A stretch of 64,000 nt of DNA from Anaerotignum neopropionicum (GTDB lineage: Bacteria; Bacillota; Clostridia; Lachnospirales; Anaerotignaceae): positions 124,001 through 188,000 of the forward strand of contig NZ_LRVM01000005.1 in the NCBI RefSeq assembly GCF_001571775.1. Reading direction: 5' to 3'. Positions 1 to 9,082 of this stretch are shown here, one piece after another; the stretch's first letter is position 1, and every line of letters starts with the position of its first letter. Below the pieces are notes generated by a model. That model made no database searches, was not told the origin of the DNA, and saw nothing but the letters and a program-made list of their open reading frames with translations. The translations under genes and the position numbers were made by a program.

Positions 1-311
1 AAAGGCTTCGCTACATAATCATCGGCACCGCTATCTAAGCCAATTACCTTGTCAAATTCACTTCCCTTTGCCGTAAGTAAAATGATAGGTGTTTTTTTCG
101 TTTTTGAAGACGCCCGAAGCTTTTTGAGGATACTGATTCCATCCTCCTCCGGCAGCATTAAATCTAACAATATTAAGGAAGGAACCTCTTTTTCCAGTGC
201 AGCCCAAAAAGCGGAGGGTTTTTCAAATCCTTCCGCATCAAACCCGGCACTGTTTAAAGTATAAGCAACCAGCTCTCGAATACTGTTGTCATCCTCAACC
301 AAATATATCAA
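1..311 (-). CDS. Response regulator receiver domain (PhoP/PhoB-like), partial
   Basis: This is the N-terminal receiver domain of a two-component response regulator; the rest lies beyond the left edge. The reading frame begins at a TTG (309-311), giving IYLVEDDNSIREL, with an AAAGGA ribosome binding site about 9 nt upstream. It shows the acidic pair EDD, the phospho-acceptor Asp in LILLDLMLPEEDG, the conserved Thr in LLTAKG and the Lys in DDYVAKPF. It follows the HD gene by 14 nt at the end of the pst-phoU operon, so it is most likely the PhoB/PhoP regulator of phosphate starvation that would act on the Pho box upstream of pstS. The DNA-binding domain is not in view, so the subfamily rests on context. 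Confidence 0.85.
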   Translation of the reverse strand, partial: MIYLVEDDNSIRELVAYTLNSAGFDAEGFEKPSAFWAALEKEVPSLILLDLMLPEEDGISILKKLRASSKTKKTPIILLTAKGSEFDKVIGLDSGADDYVAKP

Positions 312-325
312 AGCATAACATCCTT

Positions 326-985
326 TCAAATTAAAGACTGTTCGTTTATCATCAGCTTAAAGTGTAAGTCCAGCTTTTCCGCTGCCTTCCGGCACATAAT
401 CATACGCCCTAAAAATATTTCAAAATAATCCATGACTGATCCATAACGTGTATCAACCGTCAGCTTCAGCTTAATAATCGTATGTTCCTCATTGATTTTC
501 AAAACCGCCTTTTTCACGGAATAATTTACTCTGTCGTGAATATCAAAGGTGGTTTTATCCTGATTTCTTACACGGCTTCGGCGTACGTCAGACTTATCAG
601 CCAAAATCAACGCCGCTGCAATGGCGTTTACAGAAATTCCCGTGCCCTCGTCATGGTTGCCGATTGCCGTTACCACTGTTGCAATATCCTCCGGTGCCAT
701 ATCCAGATTGTCAAGAATACGAAACGCCATAACCGCTCCGCTTTGGGAGTGATCCACCCTGTTTACTAGGTTTCCGATATCGTGCAAATATCCGGCAATT
801 TTCCCCAATTCCACTTCCTGAGGAGAATAGCCCAATGTTTTTAAAATGTATTCCACCGACTCTGCAACCTTAGTTACATGGGCAAAGGAGTGCTCCGTAT
901 AGCCCAATGCTGCCAATGATTCGTCCGCTTTTTTAATATAGGTGCGGATCCCTTCAATTTTTCTTATTTCTTCGTATGTTATCAT
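326..985 (-). CDS. HD-domain phosphohydrolase in the pst-phoU operon
   Basis: This is a 219-residue soluble protein with an HD metal-dependent phosphohydrolase fold. The signature is visible as an N-terminal His in FAHVTKVAE, the HD doublet in GYLHDIGN, a downstream His in GNHDEG, and an Asp in LILADKSDV. HD proteins hydrolyse phosphomonoesters, nucleotides or cyclic nucleotides; the substrate here cannot be told from sequence. The gene overlaps phoU by 4 bp (ATGA) and precedes the response regulator by 14 nt, so it is co-transcribed with the phosphate uptake genes. A role in phosphate signalling is inference from position only. Confidence 0.8.
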   Translation of the reverse strand: MITYEEIRKIEGIRTYIKKADESLAALGYTEHSFAHVTKVAESVEYILKTLGYSPQEVELGKIAGYLHDIGNLVNRVDHSQSGAVMAFRILDNLDMAPEDIATVVTAIGNHDEGTGISVNAIAAALILADKSDVRRSRVRNQDKTTFDIHDRVNYSVKKAVLKINEEHTIIKLKLTVDTRYGSVMDYFEIFLGRMIMCRKAAEKLDLHFKLMINEQSLI

Positions 986-1650
986 TTATTCCCTTCTTCC
1001 ATTGCCATTTTTACGTGACTTCCTGTAATGGAATATTCAACCCACTCAGCAATATTTGTCGCATGGTCGCCAATACGTTCCAGATATTTTGCAATCATAA
1101 TTAAATCAATGCAAAATTCCCCATTTGCCTTATCCTTACCGATTAAGTCAATCAATTCCTGCTTAACTTCCACAAATAAATTATCCAAAACATCATCGTA
1201 TTCCATAACGCTTTTCGCCAGCTTCATATCCTTATTTACAAAGGAGTCTACGCTTTCCGTTACCATTTTTATTGCTGCAATCCCCATATCTCGAATATGC
1301 ACTTTACTTTTTGTGTCATTGTCCTTTAAAAAAGCTGTGATTTCTGCAATATCTGCCGCCTGATCACCAATACGCTCCATATCGGAAATCATCTTTAATG
1401 CGGAAGATATTAGGCGTAAGTCCCTTGCAACAGGCTGTTGTTGAAGCAAAAGGCGCATACATAAGGCTTCAATTTCCCTTTCTTTGCGGTCAATTTCATT
1501 TTCCTTTTCTGATGCTATCTGTGCAGCAACATCATCGTTTTCCAAAAAAGCTTTCATGGATGCATTAATCGCCTCTTCGCACAAAGCACCCATTTTAATC
1601 ATCTCTACATCTAATTGCTCTAACTGTGAGTCAAAACGACTTCTAACCAT
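982..1650 (-). CDS. phoU: Phosphate transport system regulatory protein PhoU
   Basis: PhoU links the PstSCAB transporter to the phosphate sensor kinase and represses the Pho response when phosphate is plentiful. The 222 residues match the usual length and consist of two related three-helix PhoU repeats. Each contains the metal-binding-type motif: E(R)IGDQAADIAE in the first half and ERIGDHATNIAEW in the second. It lies 2 nt downstream of pstB and overlaps the next gene by 4 bp, the common pstB-phoU order. The protein acts in the cytoplasm at the membrane transporter. The identification is firm. Confidence 0.95.
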   Translation of the reverse strand: MVRSRFDSQLEQLDVEMIKMGALCEEAINASMKAFLENDDVAAQIASEKENEIDRKEREIEALCMRLLLQQQPVARDLRLISSALKMISDMERIGDQAADIAEITAFLKDNDTKSKVHIRDMGIAAIKMVTESVDSFVNKDMKLAKSVMEYDDVLDNLFVEVKQELIDLIGKDKANGEFCIDLIMIAKYLERIGDHATNIAEWVEYSITGSHVKMAMEEGNK

Positions 1651-1652
1651 AA

Positions 1653-2402
1653 TCAGCCAAACCTCCCTGTGATATAATCCTCTGTACGTTTATCCTTTGG
1701 CATTGAAAAGAGCTCTTCCGTCTTATCAAATTCAACTACTTCGCCCAAAAGAAAAAAGGCTGTATTGTCAGAGATACGCGCTGCCTGTTGCATGTTATGC
1801 GTAACCATAACAATAGTGTACTCCTTTTTTAATTCTAAGGCAAGGTCTTCAATGCGGGAAGTTGAAATGGGGTCTAAGGCACTGGTGGGTTCATCCATGA
1901 GCAAAACCTCCGGCTGTACCGCCAAAGCACGAGCAATACAAAGTCTTTGCTGCTGTCCTCCACTCATCCCCAAAGCATTTTTTTTCAAACGATCCTTTAC
2001 TTCATCCCAAATTGCTGCATCACGAAGTGCCTTTTCCACCATTTCGTCCAGCTTCACCTTGGAGCGAACGCCATGGGTACGCGGGCCAAAGGCAACATTA
2101 TCGTATATCGTCATAGGAAATGGATTTGGCTTTTGAAACACCATGCCTACCCTTTTGCGTAAAAGGTTAATATCCATGCCTCTATAAATATCTTCTCCAT
2201 CCAATAAAACCGTTCCTGTGATTTTACAGCCTTCAATCAAATCATTCATACGGTTTAATGATTTTAATAATGTAGATTTTCCGCAACCAGAAGGTCCAAT
2301 ATATGCCGTGATTTCTTTTTCAGGAATCTCCAAATTTACATTTTTCAATGCATTAAAATTGCTATAGTGCAATTCCAAATCCGAAATGGATATTTTACTC
2401 AT
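1653..2402 (-). CDS. pstB: Phosphate ABC transporter ATP-binding protein PstB
   Basis: PstB is the ATPase of the high-affinity phosphate importer. It has a Walker A motif (GPSGCGKST, about residues 34-42), the PstB-type asparagine-rich stretch after it (LNRMND), a signature motif read as MSGGQQQRL, Walker B with [12 protein letters not shown], and the switch His in VTHNMQQA. The length of 249 residues is typical. The start overlaps the end of pstA by 4 bp, which indicates translational coupling. The signature motif begins with Met instead of the usual Leu, a conservative change. Confidence 0.97.
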   Translation of the reverse strand: MSKISISDLELHYSNFNALKNVNLEIPEKEITAYIGPSGCGKSTLLKSLNRMNDLIEGCKITGTVLLDGEDIYRGMDINLLRKRVGMVFQKPNPFPMTIYDNVAFGPRTHGVRSKVKLDEMVEKALRDAAIWDEVKDRLKKNALGMSGGQQQRLCIARALAVQPEVLLMDEPTSALDPISTSRIEDLALELKKEYTIVMVTHNMQQAARISDNTAFFLLGEVVEFDKTEELFSMPKDKRTEDYITGRFG

Positions 2403-3271
2403 TCCTTTACCCCTACTTTCTTTGCAATAAACGCTGAAAGCGCATTAATCCCAATGACCAAAACCAATAAAACAACCGCCGTTGCATATGCTTGATCGAT
2501 ATAAAATCCTTCATTTAAGAGAGCATACATATGCACCGCCAAGGTTCTGCCCGATTGCATTACACTAGAAGGGACAACCGTAGCTGTACCTGCCGGATAT
2601 AACAGCGCCGCAGTTTCACCAACGATACGTCCTATGGCCAAAATAACACCCGATAGGATACCCGGAACCGCAGAAGGCAGGACAATGCGAAATACCGTAC
2701 GCAGCTTTCCTGCCCCAAGGCCAAAGCTGCCTTCCCGATATGCATCGGAAACAGAAAGCAAAGCTTCCTCCGTGGTACGCATAATCAATGGTAAAATCAT
2801 AATGGACAACGTTAACGCACCACCTAACATACTGTATCCCCAACCAAAGTGAATATTAAACAAAAGATACCCAAATAAACCGAATACAATAGAAGGAATA
2901 CCCGCTAAGGTTTCTGTTGTCAGGCGAACCACAGGGATTAGGCGGTTTCCTTTTTTTGCGTACTCTGCCAAATAAATTGCGGAAAAAATGCCGATGGGTA
3001 CTGCAAAAATTAGGGAAAGTGCAGTAATGATAATGGTATTGATAATAGCGGGCATCATAGAAACATTTTCGGTGTTGTATTTCCATTCAAACAGCTCCGG
3101 CGTAATGTTGGGTACGCCTTTTATAATTATGTAAACAATCAACGAAATCAAAACGCCAACCGTAATGATTGCTGACAAAACAACCAGAGTCAAAAGCAAA
3201 GCAGAAAAAGGATCTTTTTTATAGCCTTTAATTTTTTCCCTCCAAGTAATATGATTCATTGCTTCCATCAT
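2399..3271 (-). CDS. pstA: Phosphate ABC transporter permease PstA
   Basis: PstA is one of the two membrane subunits forming the phosphate channel. The 290-residue sequence has about six hydrophobic segments and the cytoplasmic coupling loop of binding-protein-dependent permeases, seen as [21 protein letters not shown] conserved Arg-Glu region, [15 protein letters not shown], corresponds to residues implicated in phosphate passage in this family. The start has an AAGGAGGG site 4 nt upstream and overlaps the pstC stop by 4 bp; its own stop overlaps pstB by 4 bp. Confidence 0.95.
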   Translation of the reverse strand: MMEAMNHITWREKIKGYKKDPFSALLLTLVVLSAIITVGVLISLIVYIIIKGVPNITPELFEWKYNTENVSMMPAIINTIIITALSLIFAVPIGIFSAIYLAEYAKKGNRLIPVVRLTTETLAGIPSIVFGLFGYLLFNIHFGWGYSMLGGALTLSIMILPLIMRTTEEALLSVSDAYREGSFGLGAGKLRTVFRIVLPSAVPGILSGVILAIGRIVGETAALLYPAGTATVVPSSVMQSGRTLAVHMYALLNEGFYIDQAYATAVVLLVLVIGINALSAFIAKKVGVKE

Positions 3272-4107
3272 ATGTCCCTCCTTTTCAAAAAGGAGAAGCT
3301 AAGATTGATAATCAAAATGAACACAAACAAAACAACTGCCGTGCCCAAAAGCGCCTCTCTATGCAAATCCGTTGCATAGCCCATTTCCATAACGATATTA
3401 GCCGTCAAGGTTCTTACACCGCTAAACAATCCCGTAGGAAGAATTGCTTGGTTACCGGCAACCATAATTACCGCCATGGTTTCCCCAATGGCACGGCCAA
3501 TGCCTAAAATAACCCCTGCAAAAACCCCCTGCTTTGCCGCAGGCAGCACAGTGAAAAACACACTTCTTTCGTGGCTGATGCCCAACGCCAATGCGCCTTC
3601 ATAATACGAATCAGGAACAGCACGAATTGCTGCCTCCGAAACCCCAATTACCGTGGGTAAAATCATAACACCCAAAAGAACAGAAGCCGTCAAAATCCCC
3701 TTGCCACTTCCGCCAAATAAATTTTGCATCAATGGCACAAGCACAACCAAACCAAAAAAACCATATACAATGGAGGGGATACCTGCCAAAAGCTCGATGG
3801 CCGGCTTAATCATCTTATAAAGCTTTCCCGGGCAAAAATGTGACAAAAAAGTTGCACATAAAATTCCCATGGGCACACCAATAATAATTGCCCCTGCGGT
3901 AACATAAATGCTACCTACAATCATAGGAAAAATGCCAAATAATTCATTGGAGGGTTTCCATTTTGTTCCTACAAGGAATTGAAAAATACCAATTTTCTGA
4001 ATTGCCGGTACACCGTTTGCAAACAGGAAAAAACAAATTAGTGCTACTGCAAGAATAGAGATACAGGCAGCAGCCAAGAAAACCCATTGCATTGCCTTTT
4101 CTTTCAT
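3268..4107 (-). CDS. pstC: Phosphate ABC transporter permease PstC
   Basis: PstC pairs with PstA as the second membrane subunit. The coupling loop EAAIRAVPDSYYEGALALGIS and the IGRAIGETMAV motif mark the family, and there are about six transmembrane segments. I chose the ATG at 4107, giving MKEKAMQWVFL, because GAGGAGG lies 6 nt upstream; the longer open frame starting at 4143 has no such site. This gives 279 residues, close to the usual length. It follows pstS after a gap of about 335 nt, so relative expression of pstS may be adjusted there. Confidence 0.95.
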   Translation of the reverse strand: MKEKAMQWVFLAAACISILAVALICFFLFANGVPAIQKIGIFQFLVGTKWKPSNELFGIFPMIVGSIYVTAGAIIIGVPMGILCATFLSHFCPGKLYKMIKPAIELLAGIPSIVYGFFGLVVLVPLMQNLFGGSGKGILTASVLLGVMILPTVIGVSEAAIRAVPDSYYEGALALGISHERSVFFTVLPAAKQGVFAGVILGIGRAIGETMAVIMVAGNQAILPTGLFSGVRTLTANIVMEMGYATDLHREALLGTAVVLFVFILIINLSFSFLKRRDI

Positions 4108-4443
4108 ATAATTCCTCCTCGAGCGCAAAAGTATATAAACCATGGAAACCCATCTGTTTTACACAAACCGCCCTTCGTTATCCTTTGATACACTTTGTTT
4201 TATTTATACAAAATGACGGTTCCTTCCTGGAGGCCCGTCGTTTATACAAAACAAGATCTAAAAGCTTTTATAAGATACAGCGCAATGTGGAAAACCATTT
4301 ATGTATGCTATGCTTTAAAGATTAAGGAAAAAAGAGTTGGGATTGTTGTTTGCTTCCATTCTTATATGCCTTTAGATCTTGGGTGTTTTTACTTGTACTC
4401 GGACTTATTTGTTTCAATAAGCCCTTCATCTAGCGATCCAAGC
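4108..4443 (-). other. pstS-pstC intergenic gap with weak hairpin
   Basis: No gene is seen in this 336-nt gap between pstS and pstC. An imperfect hairpin lies at about 4215-4239 (GACGG pairing with CCGTC, with an inner CCT/AGG). It lacks a convincing U tract. A leaky terminator or processing site giving more binding protein than permease would make sense, but that is inference. Confidence 0.35.
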
Positions 4444-5349
4444 TTATTGAGCAATACTCCAGTCTGTTGCATTCCCCGTATAGATATCCTTTACCTGCGC
4501 TGCTGTCAAGCCCTTAACAGCATTTTCTTTGTTTACAATCACTGCAATGCCATCCACTGCAATTACCGTAGGGGTAATGCCCTTCTCCAACTCACTGTCC
4601 TTTAATTCTCTGGAAGCCATACCAATGTCGCAAATGCCTTCAATTGTGGAGGTCATACCTGTTGTGGAATCGCTCTGCTGAACTTCTACGGTTACATTAG
4701 GATTTACTGCGGCATATGCCTCTTTTAATTTTTCCATAACAGGAGTTACTGAGGATGAACCTGCTACTATAATTTTTCCTTCAACGCTTGCTGCTGCATA
4801 TGTACCTGTGTTACCCTGGCTTATGTATCCATTTTTTTCCACAACCGCCTGACCCTCTGCACTCATAATGAAATTGATAAAATCTTGTGCTGCGGGAGAA
4901 GTTTCAGCCTTTGTTGCAATGTTGAATGGTCTGGAAATTTTGTAGCTGCCATTTTTAATGTTATCAACTGTTGCTGCAGCACCGTCAATTTCCAATGCCT
5001 TAACAGAATCGTTCAAAGAGCCTAAAGAAATATAGCCGATTGCATCTTTGTTGCCTGCAACTGTCTGCATCATAACTGCTGTACTGTTTGTAATTTCTGC
5101 TGAATCTACGGTGTAGTCCACTTTAGTGCCATTTGCATCTTTTTCTTCAACGCCAAACAATTCAATAAATGCTCCTCTGGTACCGGAACCGTCCTCTCTG
5201 GAAATAACGGTAATTGCTGCATTATTTACCTCTGACTCCTTAGGAGCCTCCGCTTTGTTGTCTGCCGCACTATTGCTGGAACTGCCGCAACCTGCCAACG
5301 CACCTGCTACCATTAACATAACCAAGCCTAAGCCTATTTTCTTCTTCAT
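4444..5349 (-). CDS. pstS: Phosphate-binding lipoprotein PstS, circularly permuted
   Basis: This is the substrate-binding lipoprotein of the phosphate importer. Translation starts at the ATG at 5349 behind AAAGGAGAGG, giving a signal peptide with lipobox LAGC (Cys21) and a Ser/Ala/Glu-rich linker, 301 residues in all. The order of the mature domain is unusual. Residues from about 46 (TVISREDGSGTRGAF) to 185 (DFINFIMSAEGQ) correspond to the C-terminal half of ordinary PstS. Residues 191-301, beginning KIIVAGSSSVTPVMEKL and ending YTGNATDWS, correspond to the ordinary N-terminal half. The phosphate-binding segments (GSSSVTP, SREDGSGTRG) are all present, so the protein should still bind phosphate. 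It heads the pst operon behind a Pho-box-like promoter. Confidence 0.93.
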   Translation of the reverse strand: MKKKIGLGLVMLMVAGALAGCGSSSNSAADNKAEAPKESEVNNAAITVISREDGSGTRGAFIELFGVEEKDANGTKVDYTVDSAEITNSTAVMMQTVAGNKDAIGYISLGSLNDSVKALEIDGAAATVDNIKNGSYKISRPFNIATKAETSPAAQDFINFIMSAEGQAVVEKNGYISQGNTGTYAAASVEGKIIVAGSSSVTPVMEKLKEAYAAVNPNVTVEVQQSDSTTGMTSTIEGICDIGMASRELKDSELEKGITPTVIAVDGIAVIVNKENAVKGLTAAQVKDIYTGNATDWSIAQ

Positions 5350-5392
5350 TATTTTCCTCTCCTTTTTGTTGTTATCAATTAGATACAAGGAA

Positions 5393-5448
5393 AGTATATC
5401 TAGTCTATGTTAAATGAAAAATCATCCCTTTGTTAAATATATGTTAAA
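5393..5448 (-). promoter_or_regulatory. Pho-box-like promoter of pstS
   Basis: Reading leftward there are three copies of TTTAACA, at 5442-5448, 5431-5437 and 5408-5414. The first two are spaced 11 bp and the third 23 bp further on, so all lie on one face of the helix. This matches the TT(A/T)ACA direct repeats bound by PhoP in Firmicutes. A TATACT -10 box follows at 5393-5398, about 45 nt before the pstS start. There is no good -35 at 17 bp, which fits an activator-dependent promoter. Confidence 0.7.
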
Positions 5449-5826
5449 TCGCATTTGGCGGCGGAATTTTGTGTTTTTCCCGTGGATTTTTTAGGACTTT
5501 GTATGTTTTTATCTTTTCATTTTTGGATTCATTCTTTCTTAAAATTAGTAGGCCGTTTCCCTTGACTACGGCTAGGGAGAACAGCATCAATCTCTCCGGC
5601 TGTCCTGTCAGCGAAACACCCACACACTTAACCTCTCCGTTCTTGGCAATCCCGCAGCCTTGAACATGGCTTTTTCTTCACACTGGGATGGCGATGAAAT
5701 GAGATAGCCGCCCTCTTGTACTTGCCCCATGAAATTTCTCATAATACAAAGCATTTTCTAAAACTTCAGTTTTCCCTTTTATCATTAAAAATAATTACAA
5801 ATTAAGGAGCATTGGAAAACAAGCAT
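5449..5826. other. Intergenic region without a recognisable gene
   Basis: About 380 nt between the pstS promoter and the ftsZ terminator. A leftward open frame of about 75 codons exists (ending at 5449) but has no start, ribosome binding site or recognisable motif, and may be a remnant. I see no riboswitch or repeat here. Confidence 0.4.
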
Positions 5827-5865
5827 AAAAAAATCGGCAGTCAATGAATACCACTGTCTGCCGAT
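5827..5865 (-). terminator. Rho-independent terminator of ftsZ
   Basis: An 8-bp stem, ATCGGCAG/CTGCCGAT (5833-5840 with 5858-5865), is followed in the leftward direction by a run of seven U. It lies about 80 nt past the ftsZ stop. Confidence 0.85.
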
Positions 5866-5943
5866 ATATTTGCATAAATTTTACTATAGCTTCCCAATTC
5901 ACATACAAAACCACAGTTACACTTATTTATTATTTTGTATGTA

Positions 5944-7059
5944 TCAAAATTTCTTTCTGGTTAAAAAGTCAGGAATCTTAATTTCGGATTCAAAATCATC
6001 CAAATCTGCAAATCTCTTTGGACGTACTTCCTCCTCTTTTTCCTCCTGTGCTTCTTCCTGTGCCCCAGAAGATACCTCGGCTCTTTTCACCTCAGGTGCA
6101 GACATGTCGCCATCAAGCCCTGTTGCAATCACAGTAACAATAACCTCATCCTCAAGCTCATCATTGATGGTTGTACCAAAAATGATTTCAGCATCGGGAT
6201 CAATTGCTTCTCTAATCAAATCAGCCGCTTCTTCCGTCTCCAATAAGCCAAGGTTCATATCGCCGCTAAAGTTGATCAATACGCTCTTTGCACCTTCAAT
6301 GGTTGTTTCCAGAAGCGGGCTTTGAATTGCCATTTTTGCAGCAATTTCCGCCTTGTTCTCACCGCTGGCATGACCAATTCCCATGTGGGCAATGCCCTTA
6401 TTTGCCATAACTGTACGAACGTCTGCAAAATCCAAGTTAATTACACCTGGCTTGGAAATCAAATCTGCAATGCCCTGCACGCCTTGGCGCAAAATTTCGT
6501 CAGCCTTTTTGAAGGCAGCAGTAAGGGTTGTTTTCTTATCAATGATACTCAATAGTCTTTGGTTTGGAATGATAACCAAAGTATCAACATTTTTCTTTAG
6601 CTCCATGATACCTTTTTCGGCGTTACTCATTCTTTTCTTACCTTCAAAGTTAAAGGGCTTGGTTACAACGCCTACTGTTAAGATACCTAATTCCTTGGAA
6701 ATTGCAGCAATTCTGGGAGCCGCACCGGTACCGGTACCACCGCCCATACCTGCGGTAATAAATACCATATCAGAGCCACGCAAAGCCTGGGCAATTTCAT
6801 CTTGTGTTTCAGTGACAGATTTTTCGCCAATCTCAGGATTTCCGCCTGCACCAAGGCCCTTTGTCAGCTTTTCACCAATCTGAATTTTTGTTGTAGATCT
6901 AGCCTTTGCAAGGGCTTGTCCATCTGTATTAATTGAAATAAATTCAACTCCATCTAAACCATCTTCAATCATTCTGTCAACAGCGTTGTTGCCGCCGCCA
7001 CCAACGCCGATTACTTTTATCTGCGCTACACTGCTCATTGGGATATCAAACTCGAGCAA
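5944..7059 (-). CDS. ftsZ: Cell division GTPase FtsZ
   Basis: FtsZ polymerises into the Z ring that organises septation. The tubulin signature GGGTGTG is present, as are the N-terminal [10 protein letters not shown] nucleotide-binding loop and the NLDFADV region of the T7 loop. The variable acidic linker is followed by a C-terminal peptide ending [12 protein letters not shown], the segment that binds membrane anchors. The length of 371 residues is typical. The start is a TTG at 7057-7059 with AGGAGGGG 6 nt upstream. A leftward promoter with TTGATT and TATAAT spaced 16 bp lies in the 117-nt gap before it. No ftsA is adjacent, as is usual in Clostridia. Confidence 0.98.
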   Translation of the reverse strand: MLEFDIPMSSVAQIKVIGVGGGGNNAVDRMIEDGLDGVEFISINTDGQALAKARSTTKIQIGEKLTKGLGAGGNPEIGEKSVTETQDEIAQALRGSDMVFITAGMGGGTGTGAAPRIAAISKELGILTVGVVTKPFNFEGKKRMSNAEKGIMELKKNVDTLVIIPNQRLLSIIDKKTTLTAAFKKADEILRQGVQGIADLISKPGVINLDFADVRTVMANKGIAHMGIGHASGENKAEIAAKMAIQSPLLETTIEGAKSVLINFSGDMNLGLLETEEAADLIREAIDPDAEIIFGTTINDELEDEVIVTVIATGLDGDMSAPEVKRAEVSSGAQEEAQEEKEEEVRPKRFADLDDFESEIKIPDFLTRKKF

Positions 7060-7176
7060 AAAAATCCCCTCCTAATTATCAAGAAATACATAATATTATA
7101 TAATTATACACGAAAAAATCAATACTTACCATAGCAAAAGGAAACAATTCAGAAAAAATTTGGAATTTTTAACGCA

Positions 7177-7548
7177 TTATTCTTCCTTTTCCGTTACTAC
7201 TATAATCTGTTTTTGGCTTTTCTTCAATAAAAATCTTCGAATCTGACTAAAATTATTAAAAATTCGAGAGCCAAAAACAACAATTGCCGCTATGGAAAGA
7301 TTAATATCAAGCTGATTTCCCAGCCAAACCAAGCCAACCGCAAGAATTCCGTTGCAAAAAAATCCGGTTGCAAAAATTTTCAGATCAAATTGTTTTTGTA
7401 AAATAGCATAAATTCCGCCCAAAACAGAATCAAGGCAAGCCAAAATTGCCACCGCAACATATCCCGAATATCCATAAGGTATCACCACTTTGCTGGCCAC
7501 ACCAATTAACACACCGCAAATTAAACCCAAAATAGGCGCAATCATCAC
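7177..7548 (-). CDS. sbp: Small basic membrane protein Sbp (DUF1290)
   Basis: This 123-residue protein has about three hydrophobic segments (near residues 4-20, 29-46 and 60-100) and a short basic tail, matching the DUF1290 'small basic protein' found next to ftsZ in Firmicutes. Its molecular role is not established. The gene overlaps the upstream DUF881 gene by 4 bp and precedes ftsZ, so it belongs to the division cluster. Confidence 0.85.
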   Translation of the reverse strand: MMIAPILGLICGVLIGVASKVVIPYGYSGYVAVAILACLDSVLGGIYAILQKQFDLKIFATGFFCNGILAVGLVWLGNQLDINLSIAAIVVFGSRIFNNFSQIRRFLLKKSQKQIIVVTEKEE

Positions 7549-8261
7549 TGGTCCACCTCCTGCTCTAAAACAGGTACTTTATAAAGCACTGTTTGTATAA
7601 AGGGCGGAACCACAACCTCCGCTTCTTTTTTAATGGTAATTTCAATTCCCCAAGGTGCCAAATTATCCACCACCCCTCCCGGAAATTTTAAGGCAGACTG
7701 CAAAATATCACCATCGCCCACCGCCAAAACCTCAAATGGCGCAGCAACCCGTTCGCCATTTACCATAACAATGGAGCCGGCACAGCTTACACTGCTTTTT
7801 CCTACAATACGCTGCCCATTGATCGAAACAGCCTCGGCTCCCGCCACGTTCAGTTCGTTCATTACAGCTAAAAGATCCTCGGCATGCACCAAATATGCGT
7901 TGCTGTCGCCGCCTTTTTTAATACTGCTGTCATTCATGGTTACACGAACCCCCGCACCCCGAACCTCTGTCAGCCCTGCAAATGCCCGCAGCTGCCCAAT
8001 TTCACTTTGTAAATTTTCAACGGTTGCACCAAAATTCAGACCATTTTCATAGTCCTTAATTATTTTTTCCTTTTCTTCTAAACGTGCTTGTAAAGCTTCT
8101 TTTTCTTCCTGCACCTTTTTTAAAGTTGCCGTCAGCTCTGTCAATCTCTGATTTTCCGTCAAACTGTTTTGCTTTTTTACCGTATTATACTGAATGCCAA
8201 TAATCATACCCAAAAGTATACATATCAGCGTTAGCGCAAACAAATAATGGTTCTTTCTCAT
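7545..8261 (-). CDS. DUF881-family protein (YlxW/YlxX-like)
   Basis: The 238 residues begin with one transmembrane helix (about 6-24), then a coiled coil (about 30-70, rich in Glu, Lys and Leu), then the extracellular DUF881 domain. The domain is recognisable by GAGVRVTMNDSS, YLVHAEDLLAVMNELN, GAEAVSINGQRI and the PGG segment near the C-terminus. In Firmicutes such proteins sit between divIB and ftsZ; their function is unknown. It starts 26 nt after divIB and overlaps sbp by 4 bp. Confidence 0.88.
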   Translation of the reverse strand: MRKNHYLFALTLICILLGMIIGIQYNTVKKQNSLTENQRLTELTATLKKVQEEKEALQARLEEKEKIIKDYENGLNFGATVENLQSEIGQLRAFAGLTEVRGAGVRVTMNDSSIKKGGDSNAYLVHAEDLLAVMNELNVAGAEAVSINGQRIVGKSSVSCAGSIVMVNGERVAAPFEVLAVGDGDILQSALKFPGGVVDNLAPWGIEITIKKEAEVVVPPFIQTVLYKVPVLEQEVDQ

Positions 8262-8287
8262 AGCCTGTCCCCTTTTTTCTTTGAAGC

Positions 8288-9082
8288 TTATGTGAGGTAC
8301 TGAAAAACAATAGGTTTATTCAAATCCCGAAGGTCTAATGTTCCTCTGTCCTCCGTAGGAATTGTTTTCATAATTTCACCGATAATACGAATTTTTTGGT
8401 CCGCATCCTTCATATCTCCCAAACGAATTTCAACCTTATTAATATAGGCATAAACACTCTTAGGATCCGTCACATCAATTTCCACAACAAGATTCAAAAG
8501 ATTATATTTTTTCATAAGCTGCGACATTTGCAAAACCACCAGCAGAGATTCCTTATTTTCTACCGGTAAAACCTCTCCTAAAAGAAAGCTGTCAAACTTA
8601 AGTCCCGTTACAATGGGTAACGCATCATGGTATGCATTTTGCGTTTCCAGCACTCTGCCTTCTTCATCTATGTAAAGGTATGCACCCATATAAGGCACAT
8701 ATCCTCTTACCTTGCGCTCTCTCACCCGAATCACCATGGTATTGGGCAGTTCAGCCTCAAGCTTCACCTCAGCAATGTAAGGATCTTGTTCCAATATTTT
8801 CTCGGCTCTGCCCTTTCCAAATAAAATCAAATTATCCCCATGAGAAAGAGAAATTCTTTCTGCCAACTCTGTAGTGGTAAAGTGTTCCGCCCCCTCGGAG
8901 TGAATTTCTTTGACCGCAAAAAGGGGAGAAAATAAAACGCCGGCAATGGCAATTACAAGCAAAAGAAACCCGATGACAAATTTAGAATTTATCCCCTTAT
9001 TGGGTTTTTGATAATCATCAATATCTTCAATTAATTCAATGTTTTTTATACGTTTCTTTTTTTTCCCTAACATTTTTTTCAC
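8288..9082 (-). CDS. divIB: Division protein DivIB/FtsQ
   Basis: DivIB (FtsQ) is a bitopic divisome protein working with FtsL/DivIC to activate septal synthesis. The 264 residues comprise a basic cytoplasmic N-terminus, one transmembrane helix (about 36-55), a POTRA domain (starting VKEIHSEGAEHFTTTELAERI) and a beta domain (VRERKVRGYVPYMGAYLYIDEEGRVL). The start overlaps the murA stop by 4 bp, so the two are translationally coupled. Confidence 0.92.
   Translation of the reverse strand: MKKMLGKKKKRIKNIELIEDIDDYQKPNKGINSKFVIGFLLLVIAIAGVLFSPLFAVKEIHSEGAEHFTTTELAERISLSHGDNLILFGKGRAEKILEQDPYIAEVKLEAELPNTMVIRVRERKVRGYVPYMGAYLYIDEEGRVLETQNAYHDALPIVTGLKFDSFLLGEVLPVENKESLLVVLQMSQLMKKYNLLNLVVEIDVTDPKSVYAYINKVEIRLGDMKDADQKIRIIGEIMKTIPTEDRGTLDLRDLNKPIVFQYLT

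Noticed and set aside
5449-5700. Open frame of about 75 codons on the minus strand upstream of pstS
   Set aside because: It has no start codon with a ribosome binding site and no recognisable motif; it may be a remnant but cannot be supported as a gene.
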